Positions 7,591 to 15,764 of a stretch of DNA of 64,000 bases are shown here, piece after piece. Numbering within the stretch: the first letter of the stretch is position 1; every line of letters starts with the position of its first letter. The translations under genes were made by a program, and so were the position numbers. The notes under the pieces are model-generated. The model ran no database searches and had not been told where the DNA came from. It saw only the letters and a program-made list of their open reading frames with translations. The stretch comes from Allokutzneria sp. A3M-2-11 16 (GTDB lineage: Bacteria; Actinomycetota; Actinomycetes; Mycobacteriales; Pseudonocardiaceae): assembly GCF_024213555.1 (NCBI RefSeq), contig NZ_JANAVO010000003.1, positions 496,001 through 560,000 on the forward strand. The letters are read 5' to 3'.

Positions 7591-8420
7591 GCGATCGCCT
7601 CCACCCGGACGTGGGGGAGGCCGAGCACGGAGACGACGCGCGCCGCCCCGGGCCAGCGGGTCCGCAGCACCAGCGTCGCGTCGTGTCGTTGTGCGTGCGC
7701 GGCCAGCACCATCAGGCCGCGGTGGTCGATGAAGTCCAGTTCGGGCGCGTGCAGGACCAGCTCGCCATCGGTCGGTCGCGGGTCGATGCACTCCAGCAGC
7801 GCCGCGAGCAGATCATGGCCGTACAGGTCGAGTTCCCCGCTCAGCTCGGCGGCGCAGCCACCGTCCGCGGGGGCGTGCAGCCGGAACTGCCCTGGCCGGT
7901 TGGCGGTCGGGTGCGCCGCGGTCAGCCGCGCGACGGCGTGGTCGTCGAGCGCCGTGCTGTCGTAGCCGCACATCGCGGAGAACGGGTGGCTGGCCATGTA
8001 CCGGTCGATCAGGTGCTCGTAGCGCAGGAAGGCGTTGAGCTGCTCCGGCGTCCGCACCAGCGGCGTGGCCTCGGCGGCGACCCGCAGCCCGGTGTACCCG
8101 GCGTCGATGGCCTCCTGCGTGGCGGTGGCGTAGGTCCGCACCTGGTCGGCGGGGTCGACCACCTCGCCGTTCGGGTAGGCCCGCGCCTGCGGGATCACCT
8201 GCACGGCTCCGCTGGCCAGTGCCGCCTCGATGGCGGCGACGCCACGCAGCGGATCGGCGTTCTCGGCACCGACGAAGCAGATCCGCTGGCCCAGTTCGAG
8301 CCCCTCCACCAGGAACTCCCGCGCGCGGGCGGTGAACTCCTCGCCGCTCGTGTAGGACCAGCAGAGGTGGTCGTGCCGACCGAACCCCCGCGCGTCCTCC
8401 GCCATCCCTGACTTGCGCAT
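7587..8420 (-). CDS. MEDS-domain sensor fused to a STAS domain
   Basis: A 277-residue protein opening the operon. Residues ~12-170 form a MEDS domain (HDHLCWSYTSGEEFTARAREFLVEGLELGQ...CGYDSTALDD), followed at ~185-275 by a STAS domain (CAAELSGELDLYGHDLLAALL...LDFIDHRGLMVLA). The usual STAS phospho-acceptor serine after Asp is replaced by His (FIDHRGL), so classical phosphorylation control may be lost. ATG 8420 follows GGGGGG. With the next two genes it makes a compact set: MEDS-STAS, MEDS-HATPase, HATPase-MetOD1. Confidence 0.8.
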   Translation of the reverse strand: MRKSGMAEDARGFGRHDHLCWSYTSGEEFTARAREFLVEGLELGQRICFVGAENADPLRGVAAIEAALASGAVQVIPQARAYPNGEVVDPADQVRTYATATQEAIDAGYTGLRVAAEATPLVRTPEQLNAFLRYEHLIDRYMASHPFSAMCGYDSTALDDHAVARLTAAHPTANRPGQFRLHAPADGGCAAELSGELDLYGHDLLAALLECIDPRPTDGELVLHAPELDFIDHRGLMVLAAHAQRHDATLVLRTRWPGAARVVSVLGLPHVRVEAIA

Positions 8421-8431
8421 GACCCCCCTTC

Positions 8432-9358
8432 CTACCGCGTCTCTGCCTGGATTATCCAACTCTGCCCGCGCAACGCGTCGGCCAGGCGTGCGGCCGGTTC
8501 CGGGAGCGGGTGCCGCAGCCACGCGAGCAGCAGGCGCCGCCGCTCCTGCGGGCCGCCCCGCACCGGCAGGACGCGCACCCCGTCCGGGGCGACCGCGGCG
8601 AGCGAGGCGGGAACGGTGGTCAGGCCGCATCCGGCCGCGACCAGGTGCAGTTTGGCGAGCCAGTCGCGCGCGGTGTGGGCGATGCGCGGGCGTTCGTCCA
8701 GGCCGGGCCAGACGCCGAGCAGGCGGTCGTCACCGGAGTTGGCGCTCGCGATCCAGCTCTGGCCGCGCAGGTCGTCGACGTCCACGGCGTCCCCGGCGGC
8801 CAGCGGGTGGGCCGCGGGCAGGGCCAGCAGCAGGCTGCGCTCGGCGAGGGTCCGCAGGCGCAGCGGAGGGCTCTCGTCGTCGAGCGGGCGGTACGGCGGC
8901 GCGGACGCCAGCAGCGCGAGGTCGACGGTTCCGGCGCGCAGGGAACGGACGAGCGCGGGTGTGCTGCCCTCGCGGCTGATCACGGTGATTGCCGGGTGCG
9001 TGCGGCGCAGCTCGGCGAGGGCCCGGGGGAGCAGGCCGGTGCCCGCGCTGGTGAACCAGCCGAGGCGGACCGTGCCGCGCTCGTCGGGCAGACCGGCGAG
9101 CTCACGCGCGGTGGCGTCGATCTGGTCGATCACCGTCGCGGCGCGGTGCACGACCACGCGTCCGGCCGCGGTCAGCCGGACCCCGTCGTGCCGCCGCTCC
9201 AGCAGTGGCGCTCCGGCGGCGCGCTCCAGGGTGGCGATCTGCCGCGACACGGCCGACTGGGTGTAGCCGAGCGCGGTGGCCGCCGCCGTCAGGGTTCCGC
9301 GCTCGGCGACCTCGCGGAAGACCCGGAGCGCGGTGAGGGAGGCATCGCTGAAGCTCAT
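8432..9358 (-). CDS. LysR family transcriptional regulator
   Basis: A 308-residue LysR regulator with a typical N-terminal winged helix (LTALRVFREVAERGTLTAAA, LGYTQSAVSRQIATLER) and a full effector-binding domain. It is divergent from the SDR gene at 9430 across a 71-bp gap, the usual arrangement for a LysR protein and its target. The downstream MEDS operon on the same strand starts 11 bp after this gene's stop, so read-through is possible. Confidence 0.85.
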   Translation of the reverse strand: MSFSDASLTALRVFREVAERGTLTAAATALGYTQSAVSRQIATLERAAGAPLLERRHDGVRLTAAGRVVVHRAATVIDQIDATARELAGLPDERGTVRLGWFTSAGTGLLPRALAELRRTHPAITVISREGSTPALVRSLRAGTVDLALLASAPPYRPLDDESPPLRLRTLAERSLLLALPAAHPLAAGDAVDVDDLRGQSWIASANSGDDRLLGVWPGLDERPRIAHTARDWLAKLHLVAAGCGLTTVPASLAAVAPDGVRVLPVRGGPQERRRLLLAWLRHPLPEPAARLADALRGQSWIIQAETR

Positions 9359-9429
9359 GACGGAATGGCATACCAGGGTTGCCGGAGTTTCGCTTTTCGC
9401 ATGCCTCCGGCGTTCCTAGCGTGGAGGCC

Positions 9430-10257
9430 ATGAAGATCGCACTCGTCACCGGCGCGACCCAGGGGCTGGGCTTGGCACTGGTCGAAGGGCTCGCCCGGCG
9501 GATGGACGCCGACGACACCGTCTACCTCACCGGCCGCGACGCCGCCCGCGTCGCCTCGTCCGTCGAATCGATCCCCGGCGGGGGCGCGCAGGTCCGGGGC
9601 GAGGTCTTCGACGTCGCCGAAGACGATGCCGCCGACCGGATCGCGGAGACCCTGCGGGAGCGGCACGGCGGCGTCGACATCGTCTTCGGCAACGCGGTGA
9701 TGCGCGTCGGCCCCGACGACGATCCGCGCTCGATCGTGGACACCTACACGGAGGTGAACAACTTCGGCACGACCCGGCTCCTGCGTGCTTTCGCGCCCTT
9801 GGTGCGCGACAACGGCCGTCTGCTCGTCGTCGCCAGTTCGCTGGGCACGTTGCACCACCTCGCGCCCGTGCTGCACCGGCGCTTCGACGGCCTTCGATCC
9901 TTGGCGGAGGTGGACGACCAGGTCGCGGCCTGGCGTGCGGCGATCAAGGACGGCAGTGCCCGCGGCGGCGCGTGGCCCGGCTTCGTCAACATCCCGTCCA
10001 AGATCGGCCAGGTCGCCGCCGTCCGCGCGCTCGCACACCAGCGGCGGGACCGGGACCTCGCGCGCGGCGTCCTGCTCGCCGCGGTCTGCCCAGGCATGAT
10101 CAACACGCCGACCTCCGCGCTGTGGTGGGATGTCAGCTCCGCGCCCAGCCCGGCCGAGGCCGCCGCCGCCCCGCTGGACCTCGCGCTCGGACCGCTTTCG
10201 CCGAAGCACTACGGAGAACTCGTCCGGCATGGCGAAGTCGTGCCCTGGGCGCCTTGA
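9430..10257 (+). CDS. Short-chain dehydrogenase/reductase family protein with an altered active site
   Basis: A 275-residue Rossmann-fold SDR of the carbonyl-reductase-like group. The cofactor motif is TGATQGLG (residues 7-14) and the NNAG position reads FGNAVM. The catalytic serine is plausible in VVASSLG, but the YxxxK motif reads NIPSK: aligned with carbonyl reductases (WPxxxYxxxKIG), the tyrosine is Asn while the lysine is kept. It may be inactive, or use another proton donor. ATG 9430 follows GGAGGC. The divergent LysR gene is the likely regulator. Substrate unknown. Confidence 0.75.
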   Translation: MKIALVTGATQGLGLALVEGLARRMDADDTVYLTGRDAARVASSVESIPGGGAQVRGEVFDVAEDDAADRIAETLRERHGGVDIVFGNAVMRVGPDDDPRSIVDTYTEVNNFGTTRLLRAFAPLVRDNGRLLVVASSLGTLHHLAPVLHRRFDGLRSLAEVDDQVAAWRAAIKDGSARGGAWPGFVNIPSKIGQVAAVRALAHQRRDRDLARGVLLAAVCPGMINTPTSALWWDVSSAPSPAEAAAAPLDLALGPLSPKHYGELVRHGEVVPWAP

Positions 10258-10278
10258 CCGTGCAGCACAATGCGAGGC

Positions 10279-10779
10279 ATGTCGAAGCGGTGGTGGTTCG
10301 CCGGGGCCGTGCTGCTGGTCGCCTTCGGGGGCCGGTTGGTGTTCCGGGGCGAGCGGGGAGAAGCCGTCGCGCCGGACCCGAAGCGGGAACTGTTGCGGCA
10401 GTGCGTGTTCGACGGGCTGGACGTGGATTCGTTGCTGCTCGGGCCGATGCTCGCCGACCCCGGCGGCAAGCGCACCGTCGTGGCCAGTTCGCCGGATCGC
10501 TCGCGGCACGTGCACTGTTGCGAGGGAGGTGGGCGTGGCAGCACCACCCTTGACGTGCCCAAGCGCGGTGTCGTGCACCTGCTCGGCACGATCGGCGGGC
10601 AGTCGCGTGGTGTGTTCGCCCATGGCTACGCCGCACCGCGGGTAGCGCGGCTGGAGATTGACGCCAACACCTTCGCCGTCACCGCGCCCACCACGACCGA
10701 GGCGATCGGCGCGGCCACGGTTCGCGCGTTCGACGCGGCCGGGAAGATGATCCACGAGGGGCGGCTGGGTGAAGGCTGA
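10279..10779 (+). CDS. Hypothetical membrane-anchored protein
   Basis: A 166-residue protein with one N-terminal hydrophobic segment (residues ~5-20, WWFAGAVLLVAFGG), probably an uncleaved anchor or signal peptide. The rest is an exported domain with a CC pair in HVHCCEGGG and beta-strand-like C-terminal segments. No family was recognised. ATG 10270 is an alternative start three codons earlier. The 3' end overlaps the next gene by 11 bp, indicating co-transcription with the phosphatase remnant. Confidence 0.6.
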   Translation: MSKRWWFAGAVLLVAFGGRLVFRGERGEAVAPDPKRELLRQCVFDGLDVDSLLLGPMLADPGGKRTVVASSPDRSRHVHCCEGGGRGSTTLDVPKRGVVHLLGTIGGQSRGVFAHGYAAPRVARLEIDANTFAVTAPTTTEAIGAATVRAFDAAGKMIHEGRLGEG

Positions 10780-11103
10780 GCTGATCCTGGTCCGCCACGC
10801 CGAGTCGGAGGTCCCTCGGCCCGGCGGCCCGGACGAGTACCGGCGACCACTGACCCCGGCAGGCATGGCGCAGGCCGAAAGCCTTGTCGCCGACCTGGTC
10901 TCGGCCGCGCCCACGCTCATCGTGTCCAGCCCGTACCTGCGCGCCGTGCAGACCGTGGCGCCCCTCGCCCGCGCGGTGGGGTTGCCCGTACGGACCATGC
11001 CGGACCTCCGGGAATGGGACTCAGGGCTCGACCCCACCCCCGACTACGCCCGCCATTACGCCGCGAGCTGGGCCGATCCGGCGGCTGCCCGGCCCGGCGG
11101 GTA
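10769..11103 (+). pseudogene. Histidine phosphatase (phosphoglycerate mutase-like), truncated
   Basis: The N-terminal half of a histidine phosphatase superfamily protein. The RHG-type motif reads LVRHAESE (catalytic His 9), followed by the LTPAGMAQA helix and SSPYLRAVQTVAPLA with the second phosphate-binding Arg. Similarity stops near ARPGG at about 11103. The frame then runs into unrelated DNA and the left inverted repeat of the DUF222-HNH element. The C-terminal half, with the second catalytic His-Asp/Glu region, is absent on the other side of the element. GTG 10769 is supported by GAGGGG upstream. The gene was probably broken by insertion of the element plus deletion. Confidence 0.7.
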
Positions 11104-11182
11104 TGTCCACTGTGGACTGGGAGTTCAGTCGGGCGATGCCGATGCCTGCGGTGTATCGCATTCCTGTTCCTGGGCCGCTGAG

Positions 11183-11326
11183 TTCCTGCGGTGGGTCGGC
11201 TTGACCTGGTGCCCCTTGCGCGTGCCCTTGGGCCTTTCAGGGGCACGGGATGAAACCCCGGCCCTCGCGGGGGAGCGTATGGCACGCGCACCCCAGGTAA
11301 AGCCTCGGTTGCGTTGCGCCCCTTAC
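11183..11326 (+). repeat. Left inverted repeat of DUF222-HNH element 1
   Basis: Runs from TTCCTGCGGTGGGTCGGC to GTTGCGCCCCTTAC and matches the reverse complement of 12734-12918 over most of its length, including CCCTTGGGCCTTTCAGGGG and GCACCCCAGGTAAAGCCTCG. Relative to the right arm it lacks about 40 bp between two GGGTCGGC copies, consistent with slippage. It also contains short hairpins of its own. Confidence 0.85.
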
Positions 11327-11345
11327 CTTCCAGCCCACGCCGGGG

Positions 11346-12566
11346 CTACAACCGGAGTGGGTGATCCACTCGGATGTTCCGCAGCGGTGCCTGGTCAGGG
11401 TCGATCCACTTCGGCGGGATGAAGCTCGGTATCCCGTGCTCGAAGATGATCTCCCAGTCCTGATCATGGATCACGTGATGGTGATGCACGCAGAGCAGGA
11501 CGAGGTTGTCGAGGTCGGTCGGCCCGCCGTCGATCCAGTGCACCACATGATGTGCTTCTGTCCACGAGGGTGGCCGATCACAGCGTGGGAAGGCACATCC
11601 CTTGTCCCGCACCGCCAGTGCGCGTTTCTGAGCGAGGGAGGCCAGGCGTCGTTCGCGTCCGTAGGCGAGGGGTTCACCCTCTCCGCCGAGCACGATCGGG
11701 ATGACTGCGGTGTCGCAGGCGGTCTGCCGCAGCAGGTCCGCTGACATGGGCTGGCCGGTGTGGGTTTCCCCGCAGCCGGTCTTGTGCTGCAGGTTGTCGA
11801 AGTCCATCGTCACGATCAGCAGCGAACGCGGCAGACCAGGGATGTCCTGGATCGACATCGCCATGGTCATGGCTTCGATGAAGGCATCGGCCAACCGCTG
11901 CTCGAAGGTGCGGGGGTCTTTCTCGCCGTTGACGGACTTGGGCTTGGCCAACGCCGAGAGGAAGTTCCACACCTTCTCGCCGTTGATCGGATCGAGGGTG
12001 GTCTTGAAGTGCAGGCACCCGTCCTGGTCACGGCCCATCCGGGCCGCGCGCCGCGCGATGGCTTCTTGTTCGTCGCGGTAGACGCCGTCGGGGTCGACGT
12101 GATGTCGCACGCGTTTGCCGACCACCGTCAGATCACGCGGGTTCAGCTTGCGTGCCGCCTTCGCCAGGGCCGCGTCGGCCTTACCCGCGTACTGCTCGGG
12201 GATGCGCTTGATGGCATCGGAGATCACCAGCGCGTGTTCGCCGCTGATCGTTCCGGTGTAGACGGCTTGCCGGGTGTTGGGCAGTTTCGGTAGCTCGCGC
12301 ACCAAGCGGCTGCGGCGGTTGGCTTCGGCAGGAGCGATATTCAACTCGCTGCGCAGCAGGATCGCCAGATCCTTACACCCGCGTGAGGTGTGCAGGCCAC
12401 GTTCCTCAGCGTGGGTGGCGACATCGGTCTTGACGGCGGTGAGCAGGTTGCTGATCCGCTCCAACTCCTTCAGCAACGCGACGTGGTCCTTCTCGGAGAG
12501 TCGGTAGCTGTCGTTGACTTCGATCTCGGTCGTCAGCATGTCTGTGATTGCTTTGGTATCCAACAT
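11346..12566 (-). CDS. DUF222 domain-containing HNH endonuclease (13E12 repeat family)
   Basis: A 406-residue protein. The N-terminal ~300 residues form the DUF222 domain (with CKDLAILLRSELNIAPAEA and SGEHALVISDAIKRIP); the C-terminus carries an HNH nuclease motif: zinc-type CAFPRC, then TEAHHVVHWIDGG and DNLVLLCVHHHHVIH with the catalytic histidines. The frame is intact, unlike its relative at 56623. ATG 12566 has a purine-rich GAGAGGGGG ribosome-binding site. A promoter-like GATAAT box lies 29-34 bp upstream of the start codon. In mycobacteria such proteins belong to the REP13E12 repetitive elements; the biochemical role is not established. Confidence 0.9.
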   Translation of the reverse strand: MLDTKAITDMLTTEIEVNDSYRLSEKDHVALLKELERISNLLTAVKTDVATHAEERGLHTSRGCKDLAILLRSELNIAPAEANRRSRLVRELPKLPNTRQAVYTGTISGEHALVISDAIKRIPEQYAGKADAALAKAARKLNPRDLTVVGKRVRHHVDPDGVYRDEQEAIARRAARMGRDQDGCLHFKTTLDPINGEKVWNFLSALAKPKSVNGEKDPRTFEQRLADAFIEAMTMAMSIQDIPGLPRSLLIVTMDFDNLQHKTGCGETHTGQPMSADLLRQTACDTAVIPIVLGGEGEPLAYGRERRLASLAQKRALAVRDKGCAFPRCDRPPSWTEAHHVVHWIDGGPTDLDNLVLLCVHHHHVIHDQDWEIIFEHGIPSFIPPKWIDPDQAPLRNIRVDHPLRL

Positions 12567-12594
12567 GATTCACCCCCTCTCCGTGGATACCTCT

Positions 12595-12624
12595 ATTATC
12601 TCAAGACGCAAGATCGACATCCAA
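12595..12624 (-). promoter_or_regulatory. Probable sigma-70-type promoter of the DUF222-HNH gene
   Basis: On the minus strand TTGGAT (12624-12619) and GATAAT (12600-12595) are separated by 18 bp. The following GAGGTATCCACGGAGAG leader is shared with the second element (56594-56610), showing the regulatory region belongs to the element. Inferred from motif match and conservation between copies. Confidence 0.5.
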
Positions 12625-12733
12625 GTACCAGTGGGTGAATCCCTGCACGCCAACGGTTCCAGCGTGTCACCGAATTCGGCATTCGGGGAGGGTCCTCCAA
12701 CTGGGCGACACCAATCGCAAGTCCCAGCGAAAC

Positions 12734-12918
12734 GTAAGGGGCGCAACGGGATCGAGGCTTTACCTGGGGTGCGCGTGCCATACGCTCCCCCGCGAGGGCC
12801 GGAGTTTCATCCCGTGCCCCCTGAAAGGCCCAAGGGCACGCGCAAGGGGCCCCAGGTCAAGCCGACCCCACGCTGGTACCGACGCGAGCTGGAAGCCCAG
12901 CCGACCCATCGCAGGAAC
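12734..12918 (-). repeat. Right inverted repeat of DUF222-HNH element 1
   Basis: The reverse complement carries the longest form of the terminal repeat, including TCGGCTGGGCTTCCAGCTCG, which matches the left end of element 2 (56360-56380). It pairs with the left repeat at 11183-11326. Confidence 0.85.
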
Positions 12919-12921
12919 CAC

Positions 12922-15138
12922 CTAGCCCCGATACACCCGGAAGTATGCGAAGGTCGCGGTGACCGGAGGAGAGTCGCCGCCGTGAGAGACAAGGCCGATG
13001 CGAGGCGCGGGTCCGGCGGGGAATGTCCAGGTGCCGCCCCAGGTCCAGTGCTCGCCGTCGCGGCTGGCTCCGCCCCGGAACCGGTGTTCTCCGCTGACGG
13101 GGTCGACGCTGTGCGCGAGCCGCAGCCAGATCCTGGGCGCCGGGGCGGTCAGTGTCAGCTGGCCGTAGACGAGCCGTCCGGCATGCGGAAGCTCCCGCCC
13201 GAACTCCAGCTGCCGAGTGTTCCAGATCGCGACATGGCTCAACCGGGCGAAATCATCGTCATCGGCGTAGGCGATGAGGCCCGCTTGCTGGAAGTTGCGC
13301 ACTGTCCCTTCGCCGAGGTCGAGATCGAGGCGAGTCTCGACGACGTAGTCTCCGCGCGGTGGATCGCGCAGGAGAATACCGGCAGTGTTGTTGGTACCGA
13401 CCAAATCCGCCGCTTGGGCAGGCCACCGAAGCGAGCCTCCGTGCACGGTCGCGGCCGGATCGCCTCGGACCCAGGTCCACCCGGAGGAAAGCGCGCCGTC
13501 GAACTCGTCTGAGGCTGTTCGGTCGAGTCGACCGATGTGCGGCACTGGAGAGGAGCGCCGCACTGGCTGGGCGGCGTGGGCGAGTGACACGTTGTCGAAC
13601 TCGGCCGTGCCTCGTGCGATGAGCGCGAACTCCTCGGTGTGAAAAGGGAAATCGCGGGACTGCTCGGCAACGGGATCGCCGAGCCGGGCGTCGGTGACGG
13701 AGGCCGTCAGCTCTCCGCCGCGCAGGCGAACTGTGAGCGAATGCCAAGCGGAGTAACGAAAATGTGGAGGAAGCGGAGTGAGTCGGACGCCGCGTCCAGG
13801 CACGTCGGTGACCAGCGCGGCGGCCCGCCGGTCGAGCATGACAGTGGTGCCACCGAAGGACACCCCGGCAGCTCCGTCGACGCGCACGTCGAGTTCGACA
13901 AAAGCATTGGCGGGCAACGATTCGGCAGAAGTCAACCGATTCGTTCCCGTCGATGCGTGCCGCAGTGCGCCGGACTCCAAACGCCACCCCGGTGACGAAG
14001 CGCGCCAGCCGGGGCCGAGCACACCTCGCTCGAAGCGGTCGTCGACGACGCCGGAAGTCACCGGAGCCCGCTGTCGTCCGGTCGAAGCGCCTGCGCCTGC
14101 GCGCACGGTCGGCCAGTCGTCGATCCAGTCGAGCCGGTCGAGCAACATGGGGCGCATGTTCACGCCGTGTGGCTCGTCGAGATACGGGTCGGAGCGGTCG
14201 ATTCCGTGATACAGCAACCAATCCTGGCCCGCAGCGTCGGTGGCCACGGAGTTGTGCCCGGTCCCGATCCACCGGTTGCCGTGCTGCTGCACTACCGGCG
14301 TGCCGCCCGTGCGCGAGTCCAGCAGTGAAATGCCGTCGCGATCGGTGAACGGGCCGGTCGGCGATCGAGAACGCCCGGCGAACACGCTGTAGCCCGTCGC
14401 GGGTCCCACGCAACAGTTGGCGGACGACGCGAACAGGTAGTACCAGCCGTTTCGCCTTACCGCATAAGCACCTTCGTACCGGTCGCCGATCGCGATGCGC
14501 GTCGCGGCTCCGGTCTTCCGCGTCCCGTCGTCGGACAGCGGCACGACGAAAAGCCCACCGTAATAAGAGCCGTAGTACAGCCAACGCTTGCCAGCGGTGT
14601 CGGTGAGCATCGCCGGGTCCAGGATCGACCAGAACCGGCCCTGGTCCCCGGGCACGGGTGGCACCACGGGAGCGTCGAGCGCCGTCCATGGTCCGGTCGG
14701 CGATGGCGCCGTGGCTCCGCCGACCGCGGCATCACCACCCTCGTTGAGCACCGTGTCGGTGACGGTGAAGTACAGCAGGTATCGCCCGTCCACGTAACGG
14801 ATGTCCGGCGCCCACAGGCCCGCGCCGTGCGCCGCCCACCGTGGCCGGGTGGCTTGGGTGAACACGTCGGTGACGTACTCCCAGCGCGTCAGGTCGGCCG
14901 AGCGCATGATCGGCAGCAGGCGGTGGACGTGCTCGCCGCGCCGCAACGGGTCACCGGTGCCGAACGCGTACCAGAAACCGTCCTTGCCCCGGATGACCGC
15001 GGGGTCGGCGAACGTGTCCGCGGCCGGAGCGGACACCGGATTGGCGTAGCGCCGGGAAGAATCGGCGGCGGCGACAGGGGAGAGGGCGACGGTGAGCGCC
15101 ACCGCCAGCGCGAGCATCCGATCCAGAAAACGCGCCAT
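12922..15138 (-). CDS. Secreted glycoside hydrolase family 43 protein with C-terminal beta-sandwich domains
   Basis: A 738-residue exported enzyme. A signal peptide covers residues 1-25 (cleavage near VAAADS). A GH43 five-bladed propeller (residues ~30-340) carries the three expected acids: the base Asp in TFADPAVIRG, the pKa-modulating Asp in WSILDPAMLTD and the acid Glu in DRYEGAYAVRRNGWYY. Two concanavalin/laminin-G-like beta-sandwich regions follow (~355-530 and ~545-735, the latter starting RTASDEFDGALSSGWTWVRGD). Family 43 enzymes cleave arabinan, xylan or similar side chains, so it probably acts on plant polysaccharide outside the cell. The length fits GH43 plus accessory domains. The gene is intact even though a mobile element abuts its 3' end. 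Confidence 0.9.
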   Translation of the reverse strand: MARFLDRMLALAVALTVALSPVAAADSSRRYANPVSAPAADTFADPAVIRGKDGFWYAFGTGDPLRRGEHVHRLLPIMRSADLTRWEYVTDVFTQATRPRWAAHGAGLWAPDIRYVDGRYLLYFTVTDTVLNEGGDAAVGGATAPSPTGPWTALDAPVVPPVPGDQGRFWSILDPAMLTDTAGKRWLYYGSYYGGLFVVPLSDDGTRKTGAATRIAIGDRYEGAYAVRRNGWYYLFASSANCCVGPATGYSVFAGRSRSPTGPFTDRDGISLLDSRTGGTPVVQQHGNRWIGTGHNSVATDAAGQDWLLYHGIDRSDPYLDEPHGVNMRPMLLDRLDWIDDWPTVRAGAGASTGRQRAPVTSGVVDDRFERGVLGPGWRASSPGWRLESGALRHASTGTNRLTSAESLPANAFVELDVRVDGAAGVSFGGTTVMLDRRAAALVTDVPGRGVRLTPLPPHFRYSAWHSLTVRLRGGELTASVTDARLGDPVAEQSRDFPFHTEEFALIARGTAEFDNVSLAHAAQPVRRSSPVPHIGRLDRTASDEFDGALSSGWTWVRGDPAATVHGGSLRWPAQAADLVGTNNTAGILLRDPPRGDYVVETRLDLDLGEGTVRNFQQAGLIAYADDDDFARLSHVAIWNTRQLEFGRELPHAGRLVYGQLTLTAPAPRIWLRLAHSVDPVSGEHRFRGGASRDGEHWTWGGTWTFPAGPAPRIGLVSHGGDSPPVTATFAYFRVYRG

Positions 15139-15362
15139 GGCGCGAAGTCCCTCCGGTCAAGATCAGCCCATCGTATGACCGGGCCGAGCCTCGGCGACAG
15201 GGCCACTGAGCTGAACCTGCTGCCCGGAGGGCGAAGGCGAGAAGGTGTTTCCGCGCGCGTTCGGAGCAGCGCACACCCACAAGTGTCCTTTGTGGACACT
15301 CTGACTGATCGGCGCGGCCCCGCCCCCTGGACCGCCCATCGTGCGCTGACGTGGCTGAAGAA

Positions 15363-15425
15363 CCCGTTTCGTACTCTTAACGGGCTATGGGAGCGCTCTT
15401 TTCCCCGTTATGAGTACGAAACGGG
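15363..15425. repeat. 63-bp composite palindrome, copy 3 (long form)
   Basis: Arms CCCGTTTCGTACTCTTAACG-GG and CCCGTTATGAGTACGAAACG-GG flank the centre GAGCGCTC (15391-15398). It is followed by the conserved flank: GGGGGATGGGGTGTGCGGGC, then GGAGTGCATGGGACAGAG, then TACTTGG and GACTTGCGGGACAGG. Same orientation as copies 1 and 7. Confidence 0.9.
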
Positions 15426-15599
15426 GTTCTCTAGTCGGCGCCTGCGGGGGATGGGGTGTGCGGGCGGGTGGAGTGCATGGGACAGAGTCTACTTGGTGTG
15501 CGGAGTGCTTGGATGACTTGCGGGACAGGCATTAGACTGTGTTCTGCAAATCGTGGCTCGCAGCCCTCTTCGATCGAGGGTCGGGGTGGTCTGGAACCG

Positions 15600-15662
15600 C
15601 CCGTTTCGTACTCTTAGCCAAGTTTTGGAGCGCTCTAAATCCCGTTATGAGTACGAAACGGG
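15600..15662. repeat. 63-bp composite palindrome, copy 4 (short form)
   Basis: The left arm CCCGTTTCGTACTCTTAGCC is imperfect at its inner end, while the right arm CCCGTTATGAGTACGAAACG-GG is perfect. Centre GAGCGCTC at 15628-15635. The long right flank is not evident. It begins 237 bp after copy 3. Confidence 0.85.
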
Positions 15663-15764
15663 AAAAGGGGCCCGCCGTCCTGGCCCGCGGAGCGGTTGCG
15701 CACGGGCGGCGGGTGAGCCGTGCCGTTCACCCGCACCTCACGGCGGGCGGCCGATAGTGGGCGG

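Larger units (their letters stand above)
11183..12918. mobile_element. DUF222-HNH (13E12-type) element with long inverted repeats, copy 1
   Basis: A 1.7-kb unit made of a single DUF222-HNH gene (minus strand) between two long inverted repeats, 11183-11326 and 12734-12918. The same organisation occurs at 56328-57998, with the gene on the plus strand. The outer right end stops 4 bp before the stop codon of the GH43 gene; the outer left end follows the truncated phosphatase gene. The family resembles the REP13E12 repeats of mycobacteria. No transposase is present, and mobility is inferred from two copies and the gene truncation. Confidence 0.75.
12567..12921. other. Non-coding leader and right end of element 1
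   Basis: No gene. It holds the HNH gene's leader and promoter (12567-12625), about 110 bp of unique sequence, and the right inverted repeat (12734-12918), which ends against the GH43 stop codon at 12922. Confidence 0.7.
15139..15764. other. 626-bp gene-free region with two palindromic repeats
   Basis: Divergent intergenic region between GH43 and AraC. No gene is supported. It contains GTCC-TTTGT-GGAC (15285-15297), the long-form repeat (core 15363-15425, flank to ~15533) and a second core (15600-15662). The offset between cores is 237 bp, the same as between 35302 and 35539. Confidence 0.7.
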
